Part shown: in pieces, positions 59,401 to 63,838 of the stretch
How positions within the stretch are numbered: the stretch's first letter is position 1
Layout of the letters: every line of letters begins with the position of its first letter
Notes under the pieces: generated by a model
Told to the model about the DNA's origin: nothing
The model's input: the letters and a program-made list of their open reading frames with translations, nothing else
Database searches by the model: none
Position numbers and translations under genes: made by a program
Origin: Branchiostoma floridae
Taxonomy: Eukaryota; Chordata; Leptocardii; Amphioxiformes; Branchiostomatidae
Direction of reading: 5' to 3'
Assembly: GCF_000003815.2 (NCBI RefSeq)
Contig: NC_049987.1
Span: forward strand, 24,502,283-24,566,282
Length of the DNA: 64,000 nt

Positions 59401-62400
59401 ACGCGCTGGCGCCGTTCGGTGAGAAAACTGATGATCCACGGAACGACAGACGGGCGCACTCCGAGCTCGATCATTTTGTTGACGGCAGTTTGGTGATGGA
59501 CAGAGTCAAAGGCGCGTGTGAAATCCGTGAGCACTAGTGTTGACACATGGCTTCGTTTGTCGGCTGTTTCCAGCAGCTTGTGTGTCAGGAGCGTAAGGTA
59601 GTGTGTGGTCGACCGGCCACGCAGGGATCCATACTGGCGCGGGTCTACACTAGGAAGTATGTCCTTGAGACACCAGTCCGTAATGATGCCTTCGCACACC
59701 TTGGCAAACAGTGATGTCAGTGAGATGGGTCTTAACTTTGACAGACTAGGCGGCATTTCCTTCGGGACCGGTATGACGTCCGCGTCTCTCCAAGCCTCAG
59801 GAACAACACCCTGACAGAGCGATGTGTTTATAATATCACACAGTGGTTGGCTCAGCTCAAACGCGAACTCCCGCTGACAATTCTGGGGGAAATGTTGTCG
59901 CTGCCAGTAGCCTTACCGAGCTTTACCTGCTTAAGCCTGTGCCACATATCCCAGAAAGAGACAGTGGGTGGTGGGGCTGGGGCAGGCAGGTACGCTGGAG
60001 ATCCCTGAAGCTGCAGAGGGGGCTGTTGTTGTGATGCCGCTTCCAGGTGCACGTTGATGGCGTTCGCTACAGACTGGGGCGATGAAGACGGGACGCTGGC
60101 CACTTCAACACGAAGCTTTCTTCTCCCACCAGATATGTGCTGGACGGTTTCCCGGTGATATGTCCTAAGAGGAAACTTCTAGTATCTTTTCATAACTCTT
60201 TTTTTTCTTCCTCTCCATTAGATATGTCCTGGACGGTTTCCCTGCAATATGTCATAAAAAGAAACTCACTGTATATTTGCATAACACTTTTGTCTCCTCC
60301 TTCTCCCACCAGATATGTCATGAACAGTTTCCCTGCCATATTTCCTAGAAAGAAACTGTTGATATCTTGTCAAAACTCCTTTGTGAACCGTTTCCCTGTG
60401 ATATGTCCTAAGAGGAAACTTCTAGTACAGTAGAAGCTGCTTAATTGCACGGCCTATTTGCCGGTGACTTTCGTGCAATTATCCAGCTGGTGCAATAATG
60501 CAAAGCTATCCAGCTGGACCGCACCAGTTTGGGATTTGGGGACTAACAGAGATGTTAGCAAAAGTGTGCGGTAATCCGTTGTGCAATTATCTGGCTTCTA
60601 CTGTATCTTTGCATAACTCCTTTGTCTCTTCCTCCTCCCACCAGATATGTGCTGGACGGTTTCCCGGTGACGAAGCGACAGGTTGACCTGATGACCCAGC
60701 GCGCGATCATTCCCGTCGTCGTGCTCGAGCTGCAGGTGTCTGGCAAGGAGGTCATCGTGCGAGCCGGCAAGGACAGGTCATCGCCAAACAGGTACATGTC
60801 AATCATAGTTTTTATTTCGCATTTTCAGATCAACATTTGTTCAGAAAAGTTGTTCACTCACTATCCAGTTTATTGTCTGTTGTTCCCTATCAACCAAGGG
60901 TTAGATGCGCTTGCACAAAAAAACATTCAATTTGTAATTGGTGCATGGGTAAAACATGTATGATTTCAAAAATCAAAGTTAAAATACCATGTTCTCATAC
61001 AAGATTAGTTTGCTATTGAACAAATTAAACATTATATTGTAAGCTTTTGCAGAGTATTGACAGCTTTTGCTGCTTCCTTGTGATCAGTGTGCTTCTATGC
61101 AATTTTAGATAATAAAAAGATAACACTATTTGAGAAAGCAAGGAAAGAAGTAGTCTGTACTTCTTAAATCATGTTGTTTTTCTAGCTTACAACTCTTGTT
61201 TTTTTCTCTCCGAAGAACCCTTCCCCTGCACAACAGCCCCAGATCATGGCCATCAATCAGCCATGATAAAAGAATAACACTGGTAGAAAAGGCAGGCAAG
61301 AAGGTAGTCTATATTTCCCAGACGTTTTTTTTCTTGCTTACAACAATTCTTTTTTTCTTCTCCGAAGAACCCTGCCCCTCCACAACAGCCCCCAGATCAT
61401 GGCCATCAAGTAGCCATGATAAAAGAGTAACACTGGTAGAAAAGGCAGGCAAGAAGGTAGTCTATATTTCCTAGATGTTGGTTTACAACTTTTTTTTTCT
61501 CTTCAAAGAACCCTGCCCCTGCACGACAGCCCCCAGATCATGGCGATAAAGCTTGCAGCCTGGCAGGAGCAGGTGGGAGGGGTGCGGAAGTGGTACCAGA
61601 GCGAGCACCGCAACTGGCTGGGCGTCGACGGCGAGCGCTCCAAGTGGTGGGTCTGGAACACGGCGAAGACTGAGTCCCAGAAGAGCGTGCAGCAAATACA
61701 GACTTACCTGAAGAGCGTCGGGCAAGGTAGGCACAAAATCTTCTACTAGTTAAGGATCTCATTACCTATTTAGAGTAAGGACCCTAAAAAGTCCTGTTTG
61801 AATGACATTACATGATGAACTTTCAATGTCCACATTTGATTTTTACCAATTTAATTTGTTGGTTCATGGATTATCGCTCAACTGCAAAATCATGATGAAA
61901 ACAAATGTGGAAAAAAATGTCAAGAAGTGTTCATCTTTTTCTTAAACTGTACATATGTACTAAATTCTTGTACAAGATTTTCACAGATAAAGAAACAGTA
62001 ACTGTTGTTGCTCCAAAAATTATGCGAGGGTCAAAGGATGGGCACTTTGTAAGTTTATTTTGATTTCATTTTATTTTCATAACTGTCCCCAGGGAAGGCA
62101 GCGTCAATCGCGGACATGTGCGTTACTCCATCGGAGTTGAAAATTTGATCCGTGTATACTTTTGTGTTGGAAGAAAGTTTAGCATCGTACTATGATTACT
62201 ACCAGCACAGATGAGAGTACCATGTCATTTTCCTACCTGTTCTTTGGGAAGGCAACATCAGTCGCGGACATGTGCGTAACTCCATCGGAGTTGAAAATTT
62301 GATCCGTGTATACCTTTGCATTGGAAGAAAGTTTAACACTATGATTACTAGCTCCATGACATTTTTTCTGATTGTTTCCAGGGAAGGCAGCGTCGATCGC

Positions 62401-63838
62401 GGACATGTGCGTAACTCCCTCCGAGTGTAAGGCTCGTTTGGGAGACTTCGGCGAATACTGTCCCGTCAGCCTGGCGATAACAGGAGAACTGGTGGACTGT
62501 TCCACCAACCCTTCTCTGGAGTTCACAGCAGAGTTCAGGGGACACTACTACAAGGTACGGACACCTCTCTTTATCTCAGACTTATTACTTAGTAGATGAG
62601 AGGGTGGAGAAGGACGTGCACACCCCTTCTTCACCTTAGAAAGTCACGTGCAGGCCAGGTTACTCACCGTCTGCCTACCATTGTCTTCCGAGACAGATGG
62701 ATGCCAGCACACACATGTACATATACATGTACTTTGCTTTGATGCACAGGGTTCGATGAGAAGCAACGGCCACAGTCATATTTCATCATGGAAGATCTTA
62801 AACAACGGAACATGTGCTTTATCTCCTAAGAAAAATTAAGCACTCCCTTTTTTTGATGAGCCAGATGATTTGAAAAAAAATCGCGAAATTGTCTTCCCTG
62901 TGCAATCATCAGTGCATGTTATACTCGTAGATGTACTAATATTAACATGCATTGCTCAGCTGGTAGAAGTTTAAGACTTATTTTGTACCTTTATTTTATG
63001 GTTTGTAGTTAGCTGTACAAAAGTCACCGTTGATATAGCTTCATTGTATACATGAACATCCCACCTTGTACTCCTTGACGCTTTCATATAACACATAATG
63101 ATTAAACAAGTTCTTTAGGCTAACTTAAACGTCCCTTCTTTGCACTTCCTCAGATGGCTGGTAAGACAGAGCTTGAGAAGTTCCTGGCCAACCCTGAGCA
63201 GTTCACCCCTCCGCTGGCGCCACGGAAACTGCCGCCGCCCGAACTGCTGCCCCAGCGCAGAACGTCCGACGAGGTGCGGCTCATGTTCCCCAAGCAGATC
63301 GAGTTACAGGGCTACTGTCCCGTCACCTTCCTCGATGGGAAACTCAGGTGGGTGTTTCATTCTTTGCATTTATTTCTCCCACTCAACGTCGAAGCATTGC
63401 TTTTCAGAGGAACTTGAAATTGGATAGGCTATAGCCTGGTTTAATTACTACTGTCCCAGTATCATCTTCTTTTATAATAGATGTGAAAAACTATATGACA
63501 AGAAAAGATTTCTTGACTTTTTTACCATACAACTGTACGGTAATACAGCCAATAGTGAGGGCAAGTAAACATTATCATGAGGATAATTATCATTTTACTT
63601 CTGCCTAGGACGGTAATGGTGCAACAGATCTCTCACTTATGTTCATCATCATCATCTTTGCCGCATGTCACTTATGTTAGATGACTAACTTAATGTTATC
63701 AATTTTTCAAAATCTGTTTCTTATGACCATTTACAGATACGAGGCGATTGTACCCAGGGAACAATGGAGCATTGTGGTAGAGTACAAGAGTAAGCTGTAT
63801 GTGTTTGAGACTGAAGAGAAGCTACAGAAGTTCATGAG
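21968..63838 (+). CDS. AK9: Adenylate kinase 9 (multi-domain), 3' end beyond window
   Basis: Forty exons with consistent GT-AG junctions and phases were threaded, giving 5,639 nt (about 1,880 codons); human AK9 is about 1,911, so only a little is missing at the right edge. The product is a nucleoside mono/diphosphate kinase with four adenylate-kinase-like modules, each with a P-loop and a later xGFP or xNFP LID/core motif, joined by Glu-rich linkers. P-loops: GKPGSGRT (61-68), GPPTSGKT (422-429), GARGAGKS (1058-1065) and GPPKSGKT (1526-1533). Known AK9 is cytosolic/nuclear and phosphorylates AMP, CMP and dNMPs. Start options are 21968 (used) or the in-frame ATG at 21935. The exon map is given in the five block entries. 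About a dozen exons have truncated tandem copies beside them. Confidence 0.93.
23148..23200. repeat. (CA)n microsatellite
   Basis: About 26 uninterrupted CA units in the second AK9 intron, followed by CA-rich flanks. Confidence 0.98.
25190..25262. repeat. Short dispersed repeat (ACACACCAG family)
   Basis: Contains ACCTGGTAAACTGCC and GTAACACACCAG followed by A-rich tracts. Related pieces lie near 38235-38375 and inverted near 56893-56930. They look like 3' ends of a LINE or SINE family, but the full element is not visible. Confidence 0.45.
25415..25690 (+). mobile_element. tRNA-derived SINE, family B
   Basis: The head contains GTGGCTAAGCTTGTGG (box A-like) and GGGTTTGATTCCCG (box B). The body reads GGGAAAGGCACTTTACACGA and TTCCTCACTCCACCCAGGTG, and a GTTGGGGAGGTAAAAGGCAG segment follows. 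Inverted relatives lie near 40430-40580 and 40722-40870. It adjoins the 3' end of the LINE. Confidence 0.7.
25819..28725 (-). CDS. LINE ORF2: AP-like endonuclease and reverse transcriptase
   Basis: The frame is open from just after the ORF1 TGA to 25819, 968 codons, with no early ATG. The endonuclease has ITGDFNIKEIDW and the GRGDHC catalytic block. The reverse transcriptase has VYLDFKKAFDSV, GIPQGSVLGP and KIFADDSK (the FADD catalytic motif). The C-terminus contains the usual thumb and H-bridge region (RPHLEYANVVW, RVQHRATRLV). It belongs to the CR1/Jockey side of LINEs. It nicks the target and primes reverse transcription. Confidence 0.9.
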   Translation of the reverse strand, partial: QADEDGHNTTQDGGEPFYCNDRPLSVLYTNSDQFPNKREELMFSIANDPPDLIVLTEVIPKAQVNPLRMCTIALDGYEIYTNFDPDELNLGPSGTRGIAIYFKKSLSLQVRVLDYGSVGFHEQLFLNFGLGNQVSLIVGCVYRSPSSEPVDSTTKLCNLLSRVCKENAKHVVITGDFNIKEIDWCSGMSTVGTGHHGQLLLDCLNDNFLTQHVMEPTRHRLNQQPSVLDLVITNEVMTIGNLQYAPGLGRGDHCCLTFSIDCVFDKTTESLPRRNFGKGNYGKAKEDLSKVDWDEMLGDLDVTGAWSQFCGIVGKVVDDCIPLTKPKQKPNKLYMNRQAMRARKKKSRAWSKWAKSGKVYDYVRYAKARNYLRSLTRQLCSSYERKLVKDLKSNPKVFWRYAKSRMSTRPKIASLVQPDGNIAESDYDKADVLNKYFASVFTNEDMANIPSMSTKPGVQTLDRIMTSQEIVRDKLANLNPAKSAGPDDLHPSLLKELADQLAYPLTQIFNKSLSVGKLPRNWKEAHVTPIHKKGSRTEPGNYRPVSLTSVVGKVLESIIRDILVDHFMVNNLFTDSQHGFVPKRSCTTQLLDVMNDWSLSLERGESVDSVYLDFKKAFDSVPHQRLLVKLKAYGIDGTLLTWMRDFLHQRRQRVVINGSQSPWCEVTSGIPQGSVLGPTLFVVYINDLPDVITSTVKIFADDSKIYRPICSHADQVALQRDLCAVEHWSEIWQLPFNAGKCKILHLGSKNQRAKYTLGGHELEQTRVEKDLGLAVDDQLKFHVNTAAAALKGNQVLGLVKRAFTNLDESSVPILYKCMVRPHLEYANVVWGPHFSTDQKIIERVQHRATRLVPSLKGMPYSSRLRKLKLPTLKYRRERGDMIQLYKIMTKKERIDPESFFELGNLDKTRGHCFKIKVPLARSNVRRQSFSTRTVRLWNSLPEEVVTANSVNAFKTMLDKFWEHKRYKE
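28726..29871 (-). CDS. LINE ORF1: PHD finger and RRM-like RNA-binding protein
   Basis: An ORF of 381 residues with a true ATG (29871). The basic N-terminus is followed by a PHD-type zinc finger with Cys 104, 106, 119, 122, His 127 and Cys 130, 150, 153. An acidic linker and a transposase-22/RRM-like segment follow (about 265-345, RKNNIILHNVPES). ORF1 proteins of CR1-like elements form the RNP with the element RNA. The stop is a single TGA followed by CAG, and the frame stays open straight into ORF2. Confidence 0.88.
   Translation of the reverse strand: MPTTRLQGKRSASDRTAANGSSEASTSLTSRQRNKKRVAQPKENVEHKTYQSRQEAVVDVQKSQAGIICGNHGKLSERKQGKRVPLPEVPEIETEEANNASDSCFCGSEHIEGGQWIYCDSCSFWWHSSCAKLSDSTVSFLAKNSLDFTCAACIMGDMDAKVRNKRDVNKDRIVESVVGTLRDVTKKLDELLGDVTTEPEVEVGRDEGTVSSNVNTTTEEDAVATMVGDYISNVRREASVASHNGGRRDESIVTVEDYIETVRRKNNIILHNVPESSTDDHDTVFTQNVARELGIENLLIQKTTRLGKVTPGKNRLLLVSLNDPSDRYHLLKGAKLLNNSSSFKNIFIAPDLTRKEREISRRQREEKRQCGLVGENNRNRI
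31460..31937 (+). repeat. AK9 exon 8 tail repeated five times with telomere-like spacers
   Basis: The last 54 bp of exon 8 (starting TACATCACACACAAC) occur at 31460 (real), 31574, 31676, 31779 and 31882, with a period of 102-114 bp. Four copies keep the GAG/GTAACT donor; the last has lost it. The spacers are CCCTAA/CCCCTAA repeats, similar to the TTAGGG telomere unit. Copies 2-5 share ACATACAGG where the real exon has ACATTCAGG, so they arose from one another. Confidence 0.92.
32492..32766. repeat. 21-bp minisatellite (about 13 units)
   Basis: Units of GGGCCCCTATGCTGTGATTT vary at a few positions. The array starts about 50 bp after the exon 9 donor and ends at the target-site duplication of the next MITE. 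Confidence 0.95.
32776..33199. mobile_element. MITE with 9-bp target-site duplication (copy 2)
   Basis: A 424-bp element, same family as 10846-11101. The ends are TAGCCTGGGTACCATCCGG and its complement (CCGGATGGTACCCAGGCTA). Both flanks carry the identical 9-mer GTTTTAACC (32767-32775 and 33200-33208). It contains two of the GCGACTGT...GAATGTCAGAGCT subrepeats near its right end and about 250 bp of interior absent from copy 1, so it is the less-deleted member. Confidence 0.9.
33458..41459 (+). CDS. AK9: AK9 exons 10-18: second adenylate kinase module
   Basis: Exons: 33458-33630, 34343-34523, 35246-35390, 35687-35773, 36793-36930, 37530-37571, 38047-38209, 39204-39434 and 41359-41459 (residues 325-745). 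The PRFRWRRSRW region and NPRPYLLPP precede the P-loop GPPTSGKT (Lys 428). Exons 13-15 encode an acidic, proline-rich insert that splits the kinase fold. GWILDNFP (637-644) resembles the xLDGFP motif but with Asn for Gly. A charged helical segment (EEERARKEEEERER) ends the block and is probably a coiled coil. Confidence 0.88.
33845..34140 (+). mobile_element. tRNA-derived SINE, family A
   Basis: Starts TGTAGTGCAACTGGTAGCAG and contains GTTCAAATCC. Then come TTTCGGTTGAGGTTGTACC, the TTTGAGG block, CCCTGTAAAA and TGCCACTAGGCAC. A shorter relative lies at 34617-34850 and a fragment at about 35055-35180. Confidence 0.7.
34617..34850 (+). mobile_element. tRNA-derived SINE, family A (shorter copy)
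   Basis: TCTCAACTGTTAGCAACCTC and GGTTCAATCCTGGG form the tRNA-like head, followed by TTTCAGTTGGGGCTTCACC and the usual tail. It lies in the intron after AK9 exon 11. Confidence 0.65.
35470..35600 (-). mobile_element. LINE 3'-end fragment
   Basis: Minus strand shows a 3' UTR-like tail; the plus-strand text has TGAATGAATAAATGAAGACC followed by TTTATTGCAC. Similar 3'-end-like pieces occur near 56935-57055 and inside the LINE at 58340. There is no coding sequence. Confidence 0.4.
35774..36560. repeat. Intronic repeat of about 90 bp, 6-7 units
   Basis: Units consist of a GTACCTCATACACAAG block, a TTTTCT(T/C) stretch, GGCAGGCAGACAGGCAGGCT and GTTACCGTTGACAGTCAGAG. The first unit starts at the exon 13 donor (GAAG/GTACCTC), so the donor hexamer itself is part of the unit. 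Later units decay to the right. Confidence 0.85.
37050..37385. repeat. Two-copy direct repeat of about 165 bp
   Basis: The blocks CCACCTCACCAGTGTGCTAT, GGGTTGTTTTAAGAGTAC and AGGCTATACAATAGCTAAC occur once in 37050-37210 and again in 37218-37385. A third partial start is at 37395. No coding role is evident. Confidence 0.8.
37735..37995. repeat. Diverged two-copy repeat
   Basis: GATAGACAATTTTTCCC with AAGACTGGATTTCATTG and TGGGCAGTTT recurs as GATAGATATTTTTCCC with AGACCAGATTTTATTG and TGGGCAGTTT about 165 bp later. It lies just before AK9 exon 16. Confidence 0.65.
38833..39185. mobile_element. Foldback element with long arms
   Basis: The left arm at 38833-38915 (AGTTACTCAAGCAACTGGAT to GTCAGTGA) pairs with the right arm at 39069-39150 (TCACTGAC to TTGCTTGAGTGACTAC). 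A unique middle of about 150 bp separates them. The outer sequence GATGTCTAAGCTACAT matches other family members. The right end lies only about 20 bp before AK9 exon 17, so it supplies part of that splice-site region. Confidence 0.8.
39590..40370 (-). mobile_element. Nested SINEs (families A inverted and C)
   Basis: Inverted family A pieces occupy about 39590-39700 and 40010-40370 (TTCCTTGCTGTTTCTGTAGC, GGGTTGCTAGCC, CCCAACTGAGATGCCCTTCC). A plus-strand family C copy lies at 39715-39960 (GTAATCAAGTGGTTAGTGGC, GTGAGTTCGATTCTGGC). GGAGGCCAGGTGAG-like sequence near the exon 17 donor recurs at 39968-39982. Confidence 0.6.
40430..40870 (-). mobile_element. Two inverted SINE family B fragments
   Basis: Both contain TTTTCACAC...GGAGTGAGGAAAGTG, the complement of the family B body. 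The second also keeps the tRNA-like head (GTATCGAACTTGGGACC), and a CACCCTAACTGTTATGCC block that recurs at 41267-41290. Confidence 0.65.
40920..41300 (+). repeat. Partial copies of the AK9 exon 18 head
   Basis: Acceptor plus exon head (CCATACAG/ACTAGAGGAAGAGC) occurs near 40929 and 41240, before the real exon at 41359 (CCTTCCAG/ACTGGAGGAAGAACG). Upstream sequence (CACCATTGTAAAACATG, CCTGTCTTGTACC) is also shared. The copies break off after 10-20 bp of exon. Confidence 0.75.
42234..48565 (+). CDS. AK9: AK9 exons 19-24: acidic/proline-rich linker
   Basis: Exons: 42234-42389, 43675-43845, 45013-45041, 46044-46227, 46923-47032 and 48518-48565 (residues 745-977). The composition is Glu/Pro/Gly-rich and likely disordered, with short ordered patches such as VEQWRQERGDFEREW. 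It ends in a basic KPKKPKPKK stretch that could be a nuclear localisation signal. The reading phase is kept across all six exons, which supports the small 29-bp exon at 45013. Confidence 0.8.
43375..43401. repeat. (CCCAA)n short tandem repeat
   Basis: About five CCCAA units in a long, otherwise featureless intron between AK9 exons 19 and 20. Confidence 0.9.
43915..44290. repeat. Diverged three-copy repeat of about 130-190 bp
   Basis: ACTGTCGCTAA, CTGTGCT, AATCTGGATTAA and CCATAAAACAAGCAACTTTA recur near 43917, 44026 and 44207. It begins about 70 bp after the exon 20 donor. Confidence 0.75.
45505..45650. mobile_element. Foldback family member (single arm plus short end)
   Basis: CACTTACTCAAGCAACTGGA, GATTTTGGTAACGGTCAGAC and CATCAGTGACAG match the arms of 38833-39185, and the GATAGCTGGATGTCTAATC end is present. 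Confidence 0.65.
45709..46140 (+). repeat. AK9 exon 22 head repeated (three copies)
   Basis: Copies start at 45709, 45875 and 46044 (real exon), with periods of 166 and 169 bp. The unit includes a TTTCCTCTTGACCCCCCTGCCAG acceptor tract and about 90 bp of exon (TCCCCAGTACCCCC). The first two copies stop after CTGTCATCTCAGGAACAT and revert to intron. The real exon continues to a GT donor at 46228. Confidence 0.93.
46240..46445 (-). mobile_element. tRNA-derived SINE, family A (inverted)
   Basis: Complement of the family body: GTGCCTAGTGGCACATAGG, TTGCTAGCCCTTC and GTGCAACCCCAACTGAGATG, with a box B remnant at about 46420. Confidence 0.65.
46490..46900. repeat. ATTGACAGGAGGATGA minisatellite with an exon-23 acceptor copy
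   Basis: Some 20 units of 18-22 bp (GATTGACAGGAGGATGAGTT). Near 46663-46685 the array includes TTACAGTGACGTACCAGTAC, a copy of the exon 23 acceptor and first codons (ACAG/TGACGTACCAGTAC). Exon 23 begins right after the array at 46923 and itself contains GGATGAGGATG. Confidence 0.85.
47590..47794. mobile_element. Hairpin MITE, 205 bp
   Basis: Long inverted arms (CTAGTTCACCTCTTTCCGCG ... ATAAAGGTGAACTAG) with TATCAAGTCAACGG/TGTTGACTTGATA inside form a near-complete palindrome. A second family arm (GATTCACCTTAATCTGTGGG) at 48801-48866 runs directly into the first assembly gap. Confidence 0.85.
48867..48966. other. Assembly gap (100 N)
   Basis: Exactly 100 N, the conventional length for a gap of unknown size. 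The left flank is one arm of a hairpin element and the right flank is a GGTCC-rich repeat like that at the window start, which explains the break. Confidence 0.98.
49130..49238 (+). pseudogene. Diverged partial copy of AK9 exon 25
   Basis: An acceptor and 25 codons resembling exon 25 (GATGATGAAATCTGTAAGAG against GATGATGAGATCCGTAAGAG) end in unrelated sequence with stops. There is no donor. It is more diverged than the other exon copies, so it is older. The real exon starts at 49305. Confidence 0.85.
49305..55218 (+). CDS. AK9: AK9 exons 25-32: third adenylate kinase module
   Basis: Exons: 49305-49517, 50364-50552, 51442-51550, 51760-51803, 52330-52463, 52981-53200, 53791-54000 and 55102-55218 (residues 978-1389). 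The P-loop GARGAGKS contains Lys 1064. GFVLEGFPRTPDEARYM (from 1210) is the canonical adenylate kinase motif with Glu for Asp but the conserved Arg after the Pro. The block ends with a long Glu-rich tract. Two 100-N gaps flank or fall within introns of this block, so additional exon copies may be missing from the assembly. Confidence 0.9.
49683..49880 (+). mobile_element. tRNA-derived SINE, family C
   Basis: GGTAGTCCAATGGTTAGCGA (box A) and GAGTTCGATTCCTGC (box B) are followed by CATGCACGCTACCAGAAAGG. Another copy lies at 39715-39960 and a fragment at about 10790-10830. Confidence 0.7.
49961..50440 (+). repeat. P-loop-coding head of AK9 exon 26 repeated four times
   Basis: Acceptor plus P-loop codons start at 49961, 50130, 50247 and 50364 (real exon); the last two periods are exactly 117 bp. 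Each unit reads CCACCCCTGAGACTTGTGAT and GGGGGGCGGGGAAGTC, so four GxxGxGKS-coding heads lie in a row. The first three leave the exon after about 60 bp and lack a donor. The first copy is the most diverged (GVGKS-type). Confidence 0.93.
51945..52310. repeat. AACTCATCCAGTT-type minisatellite
   Basis: Many 13-20 bp units built from CTCATCCAGTTAA, CTCATTAACTCATCTAG and CTTAGTAACTCATCCAATCAA variants, ending 20 bp before AK9 exon 29. Confidence 0.9.
53351..53392 (+). repeat. Partial copy of AK9 exon 30 tail
   Basis: AAGGAGAGGGCCAAGG followed by AAGAAAGAGAG/GGTGAG repeats the last 36 bp of exon 30 with its donor, 165 bp downstream. Confidence 0.8.
53514..53613. other. Assembly gap (100 N)
   Basis: Exactly 100 N. 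Immediately right of it is a fragment of exon 31 (AGGAGAACCGAGCTGGAAGC, 53614-53650), so the gap probably hides further exon copies. Confidence 0.98.
53614..54170 (+). repeat. AK9 exon 31 with partial copies on both sides
   Basis: Head fragment at 53614-53650 and tail fragment at 54107-54170 (GAAGATGACTTCAACATAGATG to CTTGAG/GTAAGT) flank the real exon 53791-54000. The tail copy keeps a donor. A GTTAGATGTTAGGTGTTAG minisatellite (54036-54108) separates exon and tail copy. Confidence 0.85.
54515..54912. mobile_element. hAT-like MITE
   Basis: 398 bp with ends CAGGGATAAACAAGT and ACTTGTCTAACCCTG. It is flanked on both sides by GAAAGGG (54508-54514 and 54913-54919). CAGGG ends and 7-8 bp duplications suggest a hAT-type non-autonomous element. 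Internal GGGCAAGT repeats are present. No transposase. Confidence 0.75.
55677..63838 (+). CDS. AK9: AK9 exons 33-40: fourth adenylate kinase module
   Basis: Exons: 55677-55895, 56322-56538, 57159-57360, 60645-60791, 61509-61726, 62382-62554, 63154-63347 and 63737-63838 (residues 1390-1880, open at the edge). The P-loop GPPKSGKT contains Lys 1532. GYVLDGFPVTKRQ (from 1602) is the core motif. Downstream, a Trp-rich segment (WYQSEHRNWLGVDGERSKWW) and Cys-containing repeats resemble the C-terminal part of vertebrate AK9. The intron before exon 36 contains an array of truncated exon-36 heads and a LINE insertion. Confidence 0.9.
56643..56752 (+). repeat. Copy of AK9 exon 34 tail including the P-loop codons
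   Basis: About 107 bp (GTTTATCAGGCACCCGCTCA to AAAACTGCGT/GTAAGT) repeats the last part of exon 34 with its donor, about 100 bp downstream, with only a few substitutions. Confidence 0.9.
57361..57845 (+). repeat. Three partial copies of AK9 exon 35 tail
   Basis: Copies of GATGAGCTGGCTGTACAGGC and the ACTAGAGGGTA donor region occur at about 57455-57545 and 57655-57740. A third, more decayed copy lies at about 57810-57850. Spacers share TAGTAATGTTCAGCACTAGG or GGACTCCCTTTGTATCTAGA. Donors weaken from GGGTAAGG to GGGTAGGG. Confidence 0.9.
58340..60115 (-). mobile_element. 5'-truncated LINE with CTTTCTT target duplication
   Basis: The element is bounded by CTTTCTT on both sides (58333-58339 and 60116-60122), and removing it restores the TTTCTTCTCCCACCAG spacer seen in sister repeats. 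The minus-strand 3' end is a CATCATCAATCAATC tail. It carries a reverse transcriptase but no endonuclease, so it is 5'-truncated. Confidence 0.9.
58515..60103 (-). pseudogene. LINE reverse transcriptase, truncated and frameshifted
   Basis: The frame from 59756 or slightly upstream to 58515 encodes reverse transcriptase with LTDFTRAFDSVHHQ, CGVDQGTKLGPLIF and FKYVDDLSLLE (YVDD, not FADD), then a thumb region. Upstream, 60103-59852 is in another frame and ends GKATGSDNISPRI, the usual start of the fingers. One frameshift near 59865-59885 therefore breaks the ORF. The YVDD motif shows it is a different family from the LINE at 25.7 kb. Confidence 0.85.
61216..61480 (+). repeat. Two partial copies of AK9 exon 37 head
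   Basis: AGAACCC(T/C)(T/G)CCCCTGCAC heads start at 61216 and 61368, period 152 and 141 bp to the real exon at 61509. Each carries about 45 bp of exon to GATCATGGCCATCAA and then intron sequence (GCCATGATAAAAGA, GTAACACTGGTAGAAAAGG). Confidence 0.9.
62094..62335 (+). repeat. Two partial copies of AK9 exon 38 head
   Basis: GGAAGGCAGCGTC...GCGGACATGTGCG heads start at 62096 and near 62249, before the real exon at 62382. Both leave the exon at GGAGTTGAAAATTTG and share the following intron sequence (ATCCGTGTATAC). The second copy has lost its acceptor AG (CTTTGGGAAGG). Confidence 0.9.

Larger units (their letters stand above)
58258..60440 (+). repeat. AK9 exon 36 head repeated, interrupted by a LINE
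   Basis: Acceptor and exon head (CCCACCAG/ATATGTGCTGGACGGTTTCC) occur at 58258, 60133, 60222 and 60313, plus a headless piece near 60381, before the real exon at 60645. Units are about 90 bp and leave the exon after GTTTCCC with ATATGTCCTAAGAGGAAACT. The LINE at 58340-60115 sits inside the first spacer. Confidence 0.92.

Noticed and set aside
58515..59756. A host gene with reverse transcriptase domain
   Set aside because: It has LINE ends and a target-site duplication, is 5'-truncated and frameshifted, and interrupts an AK9 intron repeat.
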